From Bradyrhizobium sp. CCBAU 51627 (lineage in GTDB: Bacteria; Pseudomonadota; Alphaproteobacteria; Rhizobiales; Xanthobacteraceae): 64,000 nt of DNA. Shown here in pieces: positions 50,365-61,767 of this stretch (position 1 is the stretch's first letter; every line of letters starts with the position of its first letter). Location: positions 124,001-188,000 of the forward strand of contig NZ_LBJG01000024.1 in the NCBI RefSeq assembly GCF_028128765.1. The letters are read 5' to 3'. Below the pieces are notes generated by a model that was given only the letters and a program-made list of their open reading frames with translations, did no database searches and was not told the origin of the DNA. A program made the position numbers and the translations under genes.

Positions 50365-52206
50365 CTACTTCGAGCCGCGGTCTTCGGCGGCCTGTCTGCG
50401 CAGAAAACCCTCGAGGTCTGCCTGGACCGAATAGGGCGTCGGGATCGCATCGCCCACGGCGTCGACGGCGGTGTCGAGCGAGCGGCGCAGCAGGCGAGCC
50501 AGCTCGGCCTTGCGGTACGGCTTCGTCAGAAGCGGCGCGCCCATGGTGACGCCTCCCTGCGCGTGCTGGGAGTCGTGAGCGTAGCCCGACGTGAACAGCA
50601 CGCGAAGCGAAGGACGTGCGGCCACCATCCGGTCGGCGAGCTCGCGCCCGTTGGCGCTTCCGGCCATCACGATGTCGGTGAAGAGCAGGTCGAACGGCGT
50701 GCCGTCGGCTGCAATCGCCAGCGCTTCGGCCGCGTTGGCGGCGGGGAGGACCTTGTAGCCGAGGCTCTGCAGCTGGACCGTGACGTATTGGCGGACGTCG
50801 GGGTCGTCCTCGACGCATAGGATGGTCTCCGTCCCGCCCACGACCTTGCGCGCATCATAGCTTGCGGGGCGAAGCGCGCTGGTCTCGGCCTTCGGCAGAT
50901 AGATCGTGAAGACCGTGCCGTGGCCTTCTTCGGATTTCACCTTGATGCCGCCGCCGGATTGCTTGACGAAACCGAACACCATGCTGAGTCCGAGACCAGT
51001 GCCCTTGCCGACCTCCTTGGTCGAGAAGAATGGATCGAAGATGCGTTCAAGGATCGCCTGCGGAATGCCGGTGCCGGTGTCGGCGATCTCGATCTCGACA
51101 TAGTCGCCAGCGTAGCCGGCGCCGACGGCGAGGGCCTCGCGCACGCCGAACACCACGTTGCGTGTCGTCAGCGTCAGGCGCCCGCCGTCCGGCATCGCGT
51201 CGCGGGCGTTGATCGCGAGGTTGAGCAGCGCTGAGGAGAGCTGTCCGCGGTCGGCGAACGCCAGCCGGACGCTGCGGTCGAACTTCCTGACGATCTCGAT
51301 CTTGTCGAAGGTCGCGAGCAGCAGCTTCGCGAGCTCTTCGAGCAGGTCGTTGACGTCGATCTCGGCCGGCTGAAGCGCCTGCTTGCGCGCAAAGGACAGC
51401 AGGCTCGAAGTCAGCGCCGCGCCGCGATCCGCGGCCTCGCTGATCAGCTTGGTGATGGTGGCGAGGGGCGGATTGTCCTTCACGGCCTCGGCGAGGATCT
51501 CGATCGTGCCCGTGATCACCGTGAGCATGTTGTTGAATTCATGCGCGATGCCGCCGGTGAGCTGGCCGATTGCTTCCATCTTCTGGGCCTGGATCAACTG
51601 TTCCTCGGCCGCGCGCTTCTGCGTCAGATCCTTGACGAAGACGTTGACGATGGTGCGACCGCCGAGGCGAAGCGCCGTGCTCGACGCCTCGACCAGCATC
51701 GCATCGCCGTTCCGGTGCACGAGGCTCACCTCGAAACGGATGCCGATCGGCGTATCGGACAGTTCCGGCAACATCCGCATCATGCGTTGCCTGAAGCGCG
51801 ATCGCAGTTGTTCGGCGACCAGCAGATCGACGACGTCGGCGCCGATCGCCTCCGGCCGTGACCATCCGGTCAGCGCCTCGGCCTGCAGGCTCCACTCCAG
51901 CACGATGCCGGCATCGTCGGTTTGAATGAAGGCGTCGAGCGCGCTCTTGATGATGGCTTGGGTCATCTGGGCGCCATCCGCACGCGCCTGCCCGGCCAGT
52001 TGTGCGGCGGGCTTGTCCTGAGATCTTGCGATCCTGTCTGCGCAGAATCGCGCGAGCAGCACCGCAACGGCGGCGCTTGCGAGCAGGGCGATGATCTGGG
52101 CAATGCCGAACCCGGGTCCGGCTACGGCATAGCAGACGAGGAGAGCCGCAGCGGTCACGACGGTCTGCACCGTCATCGCGCGTGTCAGAAGCCCCCTGAG
52201 TTTCAT
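50365..52206 (-). CDS. hybrid sensor histidine kinase/response regulator
   Basis: A 613 aa membrane protein. Two transmembrane helices lie at about residues 11-31 and 33-53, with almost no periplasmic loop. A PAS domain follows (about 82-200), then the kinase core with His222 in GGIAHEFNNML, and ATP-binding boxes NARDAMPDGG, IADTGTGIP and GKGTGLGLSMVFGFV. The C-terminal receiver has DD near ILCVEDDPD and the phospho-acceptor Asp511 in LLFTDIVMAG. The receiver ends the chain with no output domain, so it may feed a phosphorelay. No partner regulator is adjacent. Confidence 0.93.
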   Translation of the reverse strand: MKLRGLLTRAMTVQTVVTAAALLVCYAVAGPGFGIAQIIALLASAAVAVLLARFCADRIARSQDKPAAQLAGQARADGAQMTQAIIKSALDAFIQTDDAGIVLEWSLQAEALTGWSRPEAIGADVVDLLVAEQLRSRFRQRMMRMLPELSDTPIGIRFEVSLVHRNGDAMLVEASSTALRLGGRTIVNVFVKDLTQKRAAEEQLIQAQKMEAIGQLTGGIAHEFNNMLTVITGTIEILAEAVKDNPPLATITKLISEAADRGAALTSSLLSFARKQALQPAEIDVNDLLEELAKLLLATFDKIEIVRKFDRSVRLAFADRGQLSSALLNLAINARDAMPDGGRLTLTTRNVVFGVREALAVGAGYAGDYVEIEIADTGTGIPQAILERIFDPFFSTKEVGKGTGLGLSMVFGFVKQSGGGIKVKSEEGHGTVFTIYLPKAETSALRPASYDARKVVGGTETILCVEDDPDVRQYVTVQLQSLGYKVLPAANAAEALAIAADGTPFDLLFTDIVMAGSANGRELADRMVAARPSLRVLFTSGYAHDSQHAQGGVTMGAPLLTKPYRKAELARLLRRSLDTAVDAVGDAIPTPYSVQADLEGFLRRQAAEDRGSK

Positions 52207-52351
52207 GGTCTCGCACCGAGGACGTTAGCCGCGGACCCCAAGGGACCTTCAAAGGGACTTCCAAGTCCGCCCGGTCAAATGAGTCCGGCCCCAGTGAGCT
52301 ACAGGCTCGCTGCGGCGGCGTCGAGGCAATTTTTAGCGGGGCGCGGGTCGA

Positions 52352-52984
52352 TCAACCAGCAGGCGAATCGGTCTGGCGCAGCGTCGTGACCCAGATCACG
52401 CGCGCGGTCTGCTGGGTCGGGTTGTCGAACATGTGCGGCACGATGCTCGGGAAGCGGAAGCTGTCGCCCGCTTCGAGCATATGGGCCTGGTTGTCGAGCC
52501 ACAGTCGCAGGCTGCCGGAGAGGATATAGCCGGCCTTCTCGCCGGTGTGTTGCAGGAAATCGGTGCCGGAGGAAGCACCGGGATTGAGCGTGAGCTCGTA
52601 GAGTTCGAGCTGGCCCTTGCCCTCCGGCGTCAATGCTTCCTTGACGACACCGCTGGCGGTGAGGCGCAGCAGGCGCCTGGCGTTCTTGCGCACGATATAG
52701 CGCTGCACGTCGCCGGAATCGCTGCTCTCGAAGAAGTAGGAGATCGGCACGTCGAGCGCGATGCTGAGCAGCCGCAGCGTGCGAATCGACGGCATGGCGC
52801 GCGCGCGTTCGAGCTGGCTGATCATGCCGGTGGAGAGGCCGGTCTTGTTGGCGACGTCCTGGATCGACAGACCGGCGCGCTGACGCAGCAAGCGCACGGT
52901 TTCGCCGAGGCGCTGGTCCACGGTATCGTCGGTCTCCGTTGTCGAGACGTCCTTCGGAGCGTTCGTGTCGCCGCGACCGTCCAT
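52352..52984 (-). CDS. XRE family regulator with cupin sensor domain
   Basis: A 210 aa regulator. An N-terminal helix-turn-helix lies at about residues 25-80 (GETVRLLRQRAGLSIQDVAN, then KTGLSTGMISQLERARAMPS). A C-terminal cupin domain follows (about 125-200), with GTDFLQHTGEKAGYILSG and GDSFRFPSIVPHMF. Regulators of this type, such as PuuR-like proteins, often control uptake and use of amines or amino acids. It is divergent from the ABC-oxidoreductase operon across 220 bp and is its probable regulator. Confidence 0.9.
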   Translation of the reverse strand: MDGRGDTNAPKDVSTTETDDTVDQRLGETVRLLRQRAGLSIQDVANKTGLSTGMISQLERARAMPSIRTLRLLSIALDVPISYFFESSDSGDVQRYIVRKNARRLLRLTASGVVKEALTPEGKGQLELYELTLNPGASSGTDFLQHTGEKAGYILSGSLRLWLDNQAHMLEAGDSFRFPSIVPHMFDNPTQQTARVIWVTTLRQTDSPAG

Positions 52985-53074
52985 GTCGCTCTCCCATGCA
53001 TCGTCCGAAACCCGGAACGCATCGGTCCGTGGCTTTCAGCCGGAGTGAAAAGGTCGCGCATATTAGCAATGCGA

Positions 53075-53103
53075 TTGACAGCTGTATTTAGTCATGATGA
53101 AAT
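53075..53103 (+). promoter_or_regulatory. candidate sigma-70 promoter of the ABC-oxidoreductase operon
   Basis: TTGACA at 53075-53080 and TGAAAT at 53098-53103 are spaced by 17 bp. The -35 is a perfect match and the -10 keeps four of six bases. Transcription would start near 53110, giving an untranslated leader of about 95 bases before the ATG at 53205. Confidence 0.5.
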
Positions 53104-53119
53104 TTTGGCTGAAAAATTT
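53100..53119. promoter_or_regulatory. candidate operator overlapping the promoter
   Basis: AAATTTT (53100-53106) and AAAATTT (53113-53119) form a perfect 7-bp inverted repeat with a 6-bp spacer. It covers the proposed -10 and start point, a natural place for repression by the divergent XRE-cupin regulator. Binding is inferred only. Confidence 0.4.
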
Positions 53120-53204
53120 AGAAGCACTAAAGCCCACTCCTGTCCCCTTGCCGGGGTTTCGGGGGCGCGGGAGACGGTGCCGCGTGCGGGAACGGAGACT
53201 GGTC

Positions 53205-54899
53205 ATGGCAGACAGCACCGGCAAGCTCGGCGTTGGGGGACTGCATCACTTTGGCATTCCTACGCGCCGTCAATTCTTCCAGCTTGGCGCAGGCGCGGCG
53301 GCGGGATTGACGCTTCCAGGCAACGCCTTTGCGCAGACCGAGCGCCCGACCAGTCCGCCGGACAAGCCGCGGGGCCAGGTGATCGCGGCGCTGTCGCAGG
53401 AGCCGACGCTGTTTCATCCGCTGATGCCCGGCATCGAGGTCGATCAGGGCGTCTGGTGGCAGGTGTTCTCGCTGCTCTGGTTCATCGATCCCGAAGGCAA
53501 TTTCGTTCCGGATCTGGCGCGTGAGGTCCCGACCATCGAGAATGGCGGACTGTCGGCCGACGGTCTGACCTGGAAGATCAAGCTGCGCAGCGACGTGAAG
53601 TGGCACGACGGCACGCCCTTCACGGCGGAGGACGTGAAGTTCTCGCTCGAGCTGATCAACGATCCCAATTTCCGCGCCCGCAGCCGTGTCGGCCACAGCC
53701 TCGTCAAGGACATCAAGGTCGTCGCGCCGGACGAGATCCACTGGCGCATGGAGGCGCCCTATTCGCCCTACATGTCGATCCTGGGGTCGCTGACCTTCAT
53801 CGTGCCGAAGCACATCCTGGAGAAGGTCTCCGATCCGAACGCCTCGCCGTTCCACAACGCGCCTGTCGGTACCGGCCCGTTCCGCTGGGGCGAGCGCGTG
53901 CCCGGCGACCACATCCTGCTGAATGCGCATACGGGCTATCACGGCAAGGGACCCTACGTCGAACGCGTGGTGTTCAAATACATTCCCGACCTCACCGTGC
54001 TCTACACCCAGTTCCGTACTGGCCAAGTCGACTACACCGGTTTGCAGGGCATCCTGCCGAACTTCGTGCAGGAGGCGAAGACGCTGGAGGGCCGCAAGAT
54101 CGTCGTCTCCTCGACCTCCTCGGTGGAGCACATTGCGCCCAACCTCGAATTCGGTCCCTTCGCCGACCGCGCGGTGCGCGAGGCGCTTTACTTCGCCATC
54201 AACAAGCAGGCGATCATCGACGCGCTCTATTACGGCCTGCCGACGCAGACCGAGAGCTTCGTGCCGCAGCAGGCCTGGTCGTTCCAGCAGGGGCTGCCGC
54301 AGCACAAATACGATCCGGCGAAAGCCAATGCGCTGCTCGACGCGGCTGGCTGGGTGCGCGGCTCCGGTGGCGTGCGCGAGAAGGGTGGCATCAAGCTCGA
54401 ATTCACCAATTCGACGACAGCGGGCAGTGCCGTGCGTGAGCAGTGCCAGCAACTCCTGATCCAGGACTGGCGGGCCATTGGCGCTGCGATGCGCGTCAAC
54501 AACATGCCCGCGGCGGTGATCTGGGGCGACTTCTGGCAGCAATCGAAGTTCAATTCGGTCATCGTCGGCGTGAACTTCATGCTGGGCAGCGATCCCGACG
54601 TGACGCCGCGCTTCGGCTCCGGCGCCATTCCCGCCAAGGGCGGCCGCGGCTACAACACCTATCAATACCAGAGCGCGGAGGCCGATCGGCTGCTCGCGCA
54701 AGGCGCCAAGCAATTCGATCTCGCTCAGCGCAAGACCACTTACGGCGAGCTGCAGAAGCTCATCCGCAATGACCTTGCGATCCTGCCGCTGTTTCAGGGC
54801 TTCATTGCCGAAGGCGTGAAGGAGGGGCTGCAGGGCTTCCGCCCCAACATCAACACCTCGATCAACAGCTGGAACATGCGCGAATGGTACTGGGCCTGA
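53205..54899 (+). CDS. ABC transporter substrate-binding protein, peptide/opine/nickel type (family 5)
   Basis: A 564 aa periplasmic binding protein. The N-terminus has a Tat signal: TRRQFFQLGAGAAAGLTLPG with the twin arginines at 21-22. The mature part shows family-5 features: LVPDLAREVP-like sequence (here FVPDLAREVPTIENGG), WKIKLRSDVKWHDGTPFTAE and PFHNAPVGTGPFRWGE. It delivers a small peptide or amino-acid-like ligand to the permeases encoded next. The ATG at 53205 was chosen to match the predicted promoter and the signal; the open frame back to 53094 has no such content. It is the first gene of a six-gene operon. Confidence 0.93.
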   Translation: MADSTGKLGVGGLHHFGIPTRRQFFQLGAGAAAGLTLPGNAFAQTERPTSPPDKPRGQVIAALSQEPTLFHPLMPGIEVDQGVWWQVFSLLWFIDPEGNFVPDLAREVPTIENGGLSADGLTWKIKLRSDVKWHDGTPFTAEDVKFSLELINDPNFRARSRVGHSLVKDIKVVAPDEIHWRMEAPYSPYMSILGSLTFIVPKHILEKVSDPNASPFHNAPVGTGPFRWGERVPGDHILLNAHTGYHGKGPYVERVVFKYIPDLTVLYTQFRTGQVDYTGLQGILPNFVQEAKTLEGRKIVVSSTSSVEHIAPNLEFGPFADRAVREALYFAINKQAIIDALYYGLPTQTESFVPQQAWSFQQGLPQHKYDPAKANALLDAAGWVRGSGGVREKGGIKLEFTNSTTAGSAVREQCQQLLIQDWRAIGAAMRVNNMPAAVIWGDFWQQSKFNSVIVGVNFMLGSDPDVTPRFGSGAIPAKGGRGYNTYQYQSAEADRLLAQGAKQFDLAQRKTTYGELQKLIRNDLAILPLFQGFIAEGVKEGLQGFRPNINTSINSWNMREWYWA

Positions 54900-54914
54900 T
54901 CAGGATCGCCTGAG

Positions 54915-55865
54915 GTGGCCCGCTACGTCCTCAATCGCCTGGCGCAGGCGGTCATGCTGCTGGTGATCGTCTCGGCGATCGGCTTTGCCATCCTGCATCT
55001 GGCGCCCGGCGGTCCGCTCTCGCAATTCGCGGCGTCGGCGCAAATGACGCAGGAGGACCTTGACCGCGTCACCAAGCAACTCGGCCTCGATCGCCCGCTG
55101 CCGATCCAGTATCTCGACTGGTTCGGCCGCATGTTGAAAGGCGACTGGGGCAGGTCCTATCGCGACGGCGAGGCGGTGCTGTCGGTGATCTCCTCGCATC
55201 TCGGCGCAACCCTGGAATTGATGACGACAGCGACCATCATTGCGGTGCTGCTCGGCTGCTGGATCGGCATATCGGGCGCGCTGCGACGATACTCGTTGTT
55301 TGACTCGCTCGCGACCGTCGGCGCCATGATCGCGCTCTCGATCCCGACCTTCTGGTTCGGCCTCGTCGCCATCTACGTGTTCTCCGTGAAGCTCGGCTGG
55401 CTGCCGGCCGGCAACCGCGAGACCGTCGGCGACGGCTCCTTCCTTGACCTGCTGCATCATCTGATTGCGCCGGCCATGGTGCTGGCGCTGGTCGAGACCG
55501 CGATGTGGGGGCGTTTCATGCGCTCCTCCATGCTCGAGGTCATCAACCAGGATTACATCCGCACCGCGCGCGCCAAGGGCATGCCGGAATGGCGCATCCT
55601 CACCGTACACGCGCTTCGCAATGCGCTGCTGCCGATGATCACGGTTGCCGGTCTTCAATTCCCGACGCTGCTCGGCGGCGCGCTGGTGGCCGAGACCGTG
55701 TTCACCTGGCCCGGCATGGGGCGGCTGTTCCTCGATTCGATCGGCTATCGCGACTATCCCGTGGTCATGGGGATCCTGATGTTCTCGGCAATGATGGTGC
55801 TGATCGGCTCGCTGCTTGCCGATATCCTCTACGCCGTCGTCGATCCGCGCATCCGGGTGGGCTAG
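54915..55865 (+). CDS. ABC transporter permease (DppB type)
   Basis: A 316 aa inner-membrane permease starting at GTG, 15 bp after the binding-protein gene. It has about six transmembrane helices. The family signature is in DYIRTARAKGMPEWRILTVH, the cytoplasmic loop that contacts the ATPase. The N-terminus MARYVLNRLAQAVMLLVIVS is typical of DppB. It forms half of the translocation channel with the DppC-type protein encoded three bases later. Confidence 0.94.
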   Translation: MARYVLNRLAQAVMLLVIVSAIGFAILHLAPGGPLSQFAASAQMTQEDLDRVTKQLGLDRPLPIQYLDWFGRMLKGDWGRSYRDGEAVLSVISSHLGATLELMTTATIIAVLLGCWIGISGALRRYSLFDSLATVGAMIALSIPTFWFGLVAIYVFSVKLGWLPAGNRETVGDGSFLDLLHHLIAPAMVLALVETAMWGRFMRSSMLEVINQDYIRTARAKGMPEWRILTVHALRNALLPMITVAGLQFPTLLGGALVAETVFTWPGMGRLFLDSIGYRDYPVVMGILMFSAMMVLIGSLLADILYAVVDPRIRVG

Positions 55866-55868
55866 GCG

Positions 55869-56744
55869 ATGACGGCCGCGACACTCTCCACCGTTCAACT
55901 CGCGCCCGGCCAGGCCGCATGGCGGCGGTTCCGCCGGCATCGGCTGGCGCTCGCCGGTGCCATCATCATTCTGGTGCTGGTGCTCGGCTCGGCCTTCGGT
56001 CCCTATCTGCTGCCGTTCGACGACACCTATATCGACATCATGAAGCGATTCGCGCCGCCCCTCTCCGGCGCGCATATTCTCGGCACCGACGAACTCGGCC
56101 GCGACGTGCTGGCACGCCTGATGATGGGTGCGCGCATCTCGCTCTCCATCGGCTTCGTCGCGATGGTGATCGCGATGGCGGTCGGCATCGTCGTCGGCGC
56201 CTTTGCCGGATTTTATGGCGGAGTGGTCGGTGCCGTCCTGATGCGGCTGGTCGACGCGGTGCTGTGCTTTCCGACCATCTTTCTGCTGCTGGCACTGGCC
56301 GCGCTCACCGAGCCCGGCTTCGCCACCACCACCGTGCTGATTGCGGCGACCGCCTGGATGTGGGTGGCCCGCGTCGTCGAGGCCCAGGTGCGTTCGCTGC
56401 GGGAACGCGAGTTTGCGGTGGCCGCGCTCGCCTTCGGCTCGTCCAATCTGCGCATCATGTTCCGCGAGCTCGTCCCCAATGCGATCGCGCCGATCGTGGT
56501 GGCGGCGACGCTGAACGTCGCCAAGGCCATCCTGCTGGAATCCTATCTCAGCTATCTCGGCTACGGCATCCAGCCGCCGGCCGCGAGCCTGGGCAACATG
56601 CTCAACAACGCGCAGATCTATCTGACCAGCGCGCCGTGGCTCGCGATCGCGCCGGGCGTCGCCATCACGCTCGCGGTCACGAGCTTCAACTTCCTCGGTG
56701 ACGGCCTGCGCGATGCGCTGGATCCGCGAATGAACATCCCATGA
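55869..56744 (+). CDS. ABC transporter permease (DppC type)
   Basis: A 291 aa inner-membrane permease, three bases after the DppB-type gene. It has five to six transmembrane helices. Family features are HILGTDELGRDVLARLMMGA near the N-terminal third and the ATPase-contact loop VRSLREREFAVAALAFGSSN. It pairs with the DppB-type protein. The C-terminus ends with SFNFLGDGLRDALDPRM as usual. Confidence 0.94.
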   Translation: MTAATLSTVQLAPGQAAWRRFRRHRLALAGAIIILVLVLGSAFGPYLLPFDDTYIDIMKRFAPPLSGAHILGTDELGRDVLARLMMGARISLSIGFVAMVIAMAVGIVVGAFAGFYGGVVGAVLMRLVDAVLCFPTIFLLLALAALTEPGFATTTVLIAATAWMWVARVVEAQVRSLREREFAVAALAFGSSNLRIMFRELVPNAIAPIVVAATLNVAKAILLESYLSYLGYGIQPPAASLGNMLNNAQIYLTSAPWLAIAPGVAITLAVTSFNFLGDGLRDALDPRMNIP

Positions 56745-56778
56745 CAAAAAGACTTGAACCGATCTCCAGGAGTGCATC

Positions 56779-58107
56779 ATGTCCCCGCCGCTCAACCGTA
56801 TAAACAGCGACGAACGCCTGCCGGCACGGGCGGACGTCGTGGTCATCGGTGGCGGCGTCATCGGCGTCTCCGCCGCCTATCACCTCGCCAAGAAGGGGCT
56901 CTCCGTCGCGTTGGTCGAGAAGGGCCATGTCGGCGGCGAACAGTCCAGCCGCAATTGGGGCTGGTGCCGCCAGCAGGGCCGCGCGCGTGAAGAGATTCCG
57001 CTCGCGCGCGAAGCCTTGCGTTTGTGGGAAGACATGCAGAACGACGCCGGCGTCGATGCCGGCTTCCGCCGCACCGGCGTGCTGTTCCTGACCAAGAGCA
57101 AGGACGAGCTCGCAAGCTGGGAGCGCTGGGCGGCGGTCGCGCGCGAGATGCAGGTGCACTCGACCGTGCTGACGCCGGCTGAGGTTGCCGAGCGCATGCC
57201 CGGCAATACCGATCAATGGGTCGGTGGCCTGCACACCCCGAGCGATGGCCGCGCCGAGCCATCGATGGCCGTGCCCGCGCTCGCGACTGCCGCGCGGAAA
57301 CATGGCGTCACCATCCACCAGGGCTGCGCCGCGCGCGGGCTGGAGACGTCAGGTGGAAAGGTCAGTGCCGTCGTCACCGAAAAGGGCACCATCTGCACGC
57401 AGGCGGTGCTGCTGTCCGGCGGCGCATGGTCTTCGCTGTTCTGCCGCCGCCACGGCATCGAGCTGCCGATCGGCCTCGTCAACGCGACCGCATGCCGGAC
57501 CACGCCTGGGCCGGAGATCACATCGGGGGCGCTCGGCACCGATTTCTATTGCATTCGTCGTCGCCTCGATGGCGGCTTTACGCTGGCGCTGCGCAACCGC
57601 GGCACGGTGGAGCTGTCACCCGACCTATTCCGCTACGCACGCACCTTCTGGCCGACCTACCAGCATCGCAGGAACGGATTGAAGATGTCGTTCGGCAAGT
57701 CGTTCTTCGACCAGCTCATGCGCGGCACCAGCTGGAGCTTTGACACGCCGTCGCCGTTCGAGGCCGAGCGCGTGCGTGATCCCGCGCCCGACATGTCCCT
57801 GGTCAACGCGGCGCTGGCCTCGCTGATCAAGGCGAACCCGGAGCTGAAGGACATCGAAATCGCGGAAGCCTGGGGCGGCACCATCGACTGCACGCCTGAT
57901 ACAATTCCCGTGATCTCGCCGGTCGATGCGCTGCCGGGCTTCTTCCTCGCCACCGGCTTCTCCGGCCATGGCTTCGGCATCGGTCCCGCAGCCGGTAAGC
58001 TTGCTGCCGACATTGTCACGGGTGCGACGCCGCTGGTCGATCCCGCCGCCTACAGCCACAAGCGCATGATCGACGGCCGTCGGCTCGCGCCGGTCAGCCC
58101 GTTCTGA
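56779..58107 (+). CDS. FAD-dependent amine/amino-acid oxidoreductase (DAO family)
   Basis: A 442 aa flavoprotein. The FAD site is DVVVIGGGVIGVSAAYHLAK, followed by VEKGHVGGEQSSRNWGWCRQ, a stretch seen in DadA- and glycine-oxidase-like enzymes. The C-terminal part has IAEAWGGTIDCTPDTIPVIS and ATGFSGHGFGIGPAAGKLAA, typical of the DAO fold. It probably oxidises a secondary amine or D-amino acid to a 2-oxoacid plus amine. It lies 34 bp after the permease gene in the import operon, so its substrate is probably what the importer brings in. The exact compound is unknown. Confidence 0.9.
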   Translation: MSPPLNRINSDERLPARADVVVIGGGVIGVSAAYHLAKKGLSVALVEKGHVGGEQSSRNWGWCRQQGRAREEIPLAREALRLWEDMQNDAGVDAGFRRTGVLFLTKSKDELASWERWAAVAREMQVHSTVLTPAEVAERMPGNTDQWVGGLHTPSDGRAEPSMAVPALATAARKHGVTIHQGCAARGLETSGGKVSAVVTEKGTICTQAVLLSGGAWSSLFCRRHGIELPIGLVNATACRTTPGPEITSGALGTDFYCIRRRLDGGFTLALRNRGTVELSPDLFRYARTFWPTYQHRRNGLKMSFGKSFFDQLMRGTSWSFDTPSPFEAERVRDPAPDMSLVNAALASLIKANPELKDIEIAEAWGGTIDCTPDTIPVISPVDALPGFFLATGFSGHGFGIGPAAGKLAADIVTGATPLVDPAAYSHKRMIDGRRLAPVSPF

Positions 58108-58114
58108 GGATTGC

Positions 58115-59041
58115 ATGACGGTCCTCTACAAGGCCAACATGGTGCGCGGCGCCCAGTGGGCGCGCTTCTTTGCAGAGCGCGCGCCCGATGTGCCGTTCCG
58201 GCTGTGGCCTGACATCGGCAATGCTGCCGAAATTCGTTATCTCGTGGCCTGGGTCCCGCCGGACGAGATCGCGACGACCTTTCCCAACCTCGAGCTCGTC
58301 TTCTCGGTCGGCGCGGGCGTCGATCAGTTCGACGCCACGAAAGTGCCTCCGCATATTCCGCTGGTCCGCATGATGGAGCCCGGCATTGCCGAGACCATGG
58401 TCGAGTACGTCACCATGGCCGTGCTGGGCTTGCATCGCGATCTCCTGCATTTCATCAACCAGCAGAAGCAGCAGGTTTGGCGCGAAATCCGGATTAAGCC
58501 TGCCAGGCGGCGGCGCGTCGGCGTGATGGGGCTGGGCCAGCTCGGGCAGGCCGTGCTCGAGCGTCTTAAGCTGTTAGGCTTTCCGCTGCTCGGTTGGAAC
58601 CGCTCGCCCCGAATGATCGAGGGCGTGAGCTGTTACACCGGTGTGGAGACCTTGCCGGAGTTTCTCGCGCAGACTGACATTCTCGTCTGCTTGCTGCCGC
58701 TGACTGAGGAGACCCGCGGCATCCTCAACGCCGATCTGTTCGCGCGATTGCCGCGCGGGGCAGGGCTGGTCAATGTCGGGCGCGGCCCTCATCTTATCGA
58801 AGCCGACTTCCTTGCGGCGCTCGACAGCGGCGCGCTGTCCGGGGCCGTTCTTGACGTCACCGATCCCGAGCCGCTACCTGCGGGTCATCCGTTCTGGACC
58901 CATCCACGCATCCTGCTGACGCCGCACAATGCTAGCATGACGACGCCGGATACGGCCGTCGATTTCGTGCTCGACGTCATCGCGCGTCACCGCCGCGGCG
59001 AGGAGCTGCCGGGCTTGGTCGACCGTAGTCGTGGCTATTAG
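58115..59041 (+). CDS. D-2-hydroxyacid dehydrogenase (GhrA-like)
   Basis: A 308 aa NAD(P)-dependent dehydrogenase of the glyoxylate/hydroxypyruvate reductase A type. The cofactor motif is VGVMGLGQLGQAVLERL; the catalytic arginine is in VNVGRGPHLIEADF, the acid in VLDVTDPEPLP and the histidine in LLTPHNASM. It reduces glyoxylate or another 2-oxoacid to the D-hydroxyacid. It starts seven bp after the FAD oxidoreductase gene, so it probably handles the 2-oxoacid formed there. The substrate is inferred from family and context. Confidence 0.9.
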   Translation: MTVLYKANMVRGAQWARFFAERAPDVPFRLWPDIGNAAEIRYLVAWVPPDEIATTFPNLELVFSVGAGVDQFDATKVPPHIPLVRMMEPGIAETMVEYVTMAVLGLHRDLLHFINQQKQQVWREIRIKPARRRRVGVMGLGQLGQAVLERLKLLGFPLLGWNRSPRMIEGVSCYTGVETLPEFLAQTDILVCLLPLTEETRGILNADLFARLPRGAGLVNVGRGPHLIEADFLAALDSGALSGAVLDVTDPEPLPAGHPFWTHPRILLTPHNASMTTPDTAVDFVLDVIARHRRGEELPGLVDRSRGY

Positions 59042-59050
59042 GACATTCGC

Positions 59051-60919
<1,869 letters not shown>

Positions 60920-61254
60920 CTGCGTAGCTTCGCACGTCCTCCGGAGATTGTGACCGGATGAAGCGGCAGAGAACAGCAATCTGTGAACCGCTTCATAGTC
61001 CTTCCGTGACGTTTTGAACTACCACTCCCGCAAGAAATTGCCGCACCCGGCGCTAGCTGACAGACACGGGTGAGTTGCAATGTCTGCGCAGCCGCGTGCT
61101 CGCAGCTTTGGATTGGCTCTCGCCTTCGCGAGCAAGTCAGTCCCATCACTCAGCAAAGATCTTTCTGAACTGGAAGGGCATCGAGAACCGCGTCCCGGCA
61201 GATTCTATTCGGGGTCGGCCAGTAGGCTGCCAATTACTCAGAAGGAGCCCCCTC
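60920..61254. other. 335-bp gap without a gene
   Basis: This region separates the end of the ABC operon from the small membrane protein gene. Open frames cross it, one continuous with the following gene from 61075, but they lack a ribosome site. I found no clear hairpin, repeat or RNA gene. Confidence 0.5.
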
Positions 61255-61767
61255 ATGAAGGTAAGCAGCACAATTTTCGGCGCATTTTCCCTCACACGTT
61301 ACGTGGGCGGTCTTCGGATCGCCCGCTCCAGTCTGATCAAGTCGGCCCATATCCTTGAAAGAATCGGGCTGGCGGCCGTAGGAGCGTCCTGCGGCCTCTA
61401 TGTGGGTGCGACCCTGTTGCGTCAGAAGGACGGACTGTTTGAAAGCGGCTGGATCGTGCTGATAACAATGCTGTTCGGCGCTCTGAGCTATTATGTCGGG
61501 ATAGACCTGTCCGGCAGCGTCGCACGGCGGCCAAACTCGGGTATCTCGGAAGAATGGAACGGTTCCGAGCCGGCTGAAATTATGAGTGCGGCCGGAACGT
61601 TCGGCGCGGCGATTGCCGCGACTCTGTCCGTCAGCATTCTTGTCCTTGATCAGGATCTATCGAACGCTCTGACAGGCTTTGTTGCGGGCTGCTGGGCAGT
61701 CGGCTCTTCGCTTCAGGTTGCGGCGGGGACTATGGCTCGCAGCCATGAAGCGCCGACGAACGAGTGA
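61255..61767 (+). CDS. small membrane protein, unknown function
   Basis: A 170 aa protein with four hydrophobic segments at about residues 38-54, 66-82, 109-127 and 136-157, so an integral membrane protein. Two helices lie in each half, separated by a polar loop (RRPNSGISEEWNGSEP). I do not recognise a family. The ATG at 61255 is preceded by GAAGGAG; the frame continues back to 61075 but without a ribosome site. No neighbour is close enough to suggest a pathway. Confidence 0.65.
   Translation: MKVSSTIFGAFSLTRYVGGLRIARSSLIKSAHILERIGLAAVGASCGLYVGATLLRQKDGLFESGWIVLITMLFGALSYYVGIDLSGSVARRPNSGISEEWNGSEPAEIMSAAGTFGAAIAATLSVSILVLDQDLSNALTGFVAGCWAVGSSLQVAAGTMARSHEAPTNE

Noticed and set aside
54900..56861. 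653-codon minus-strand open frame
   Set aside because: It is antisense to the two ABC permease genes and has shadow composition with no recognisable motif.
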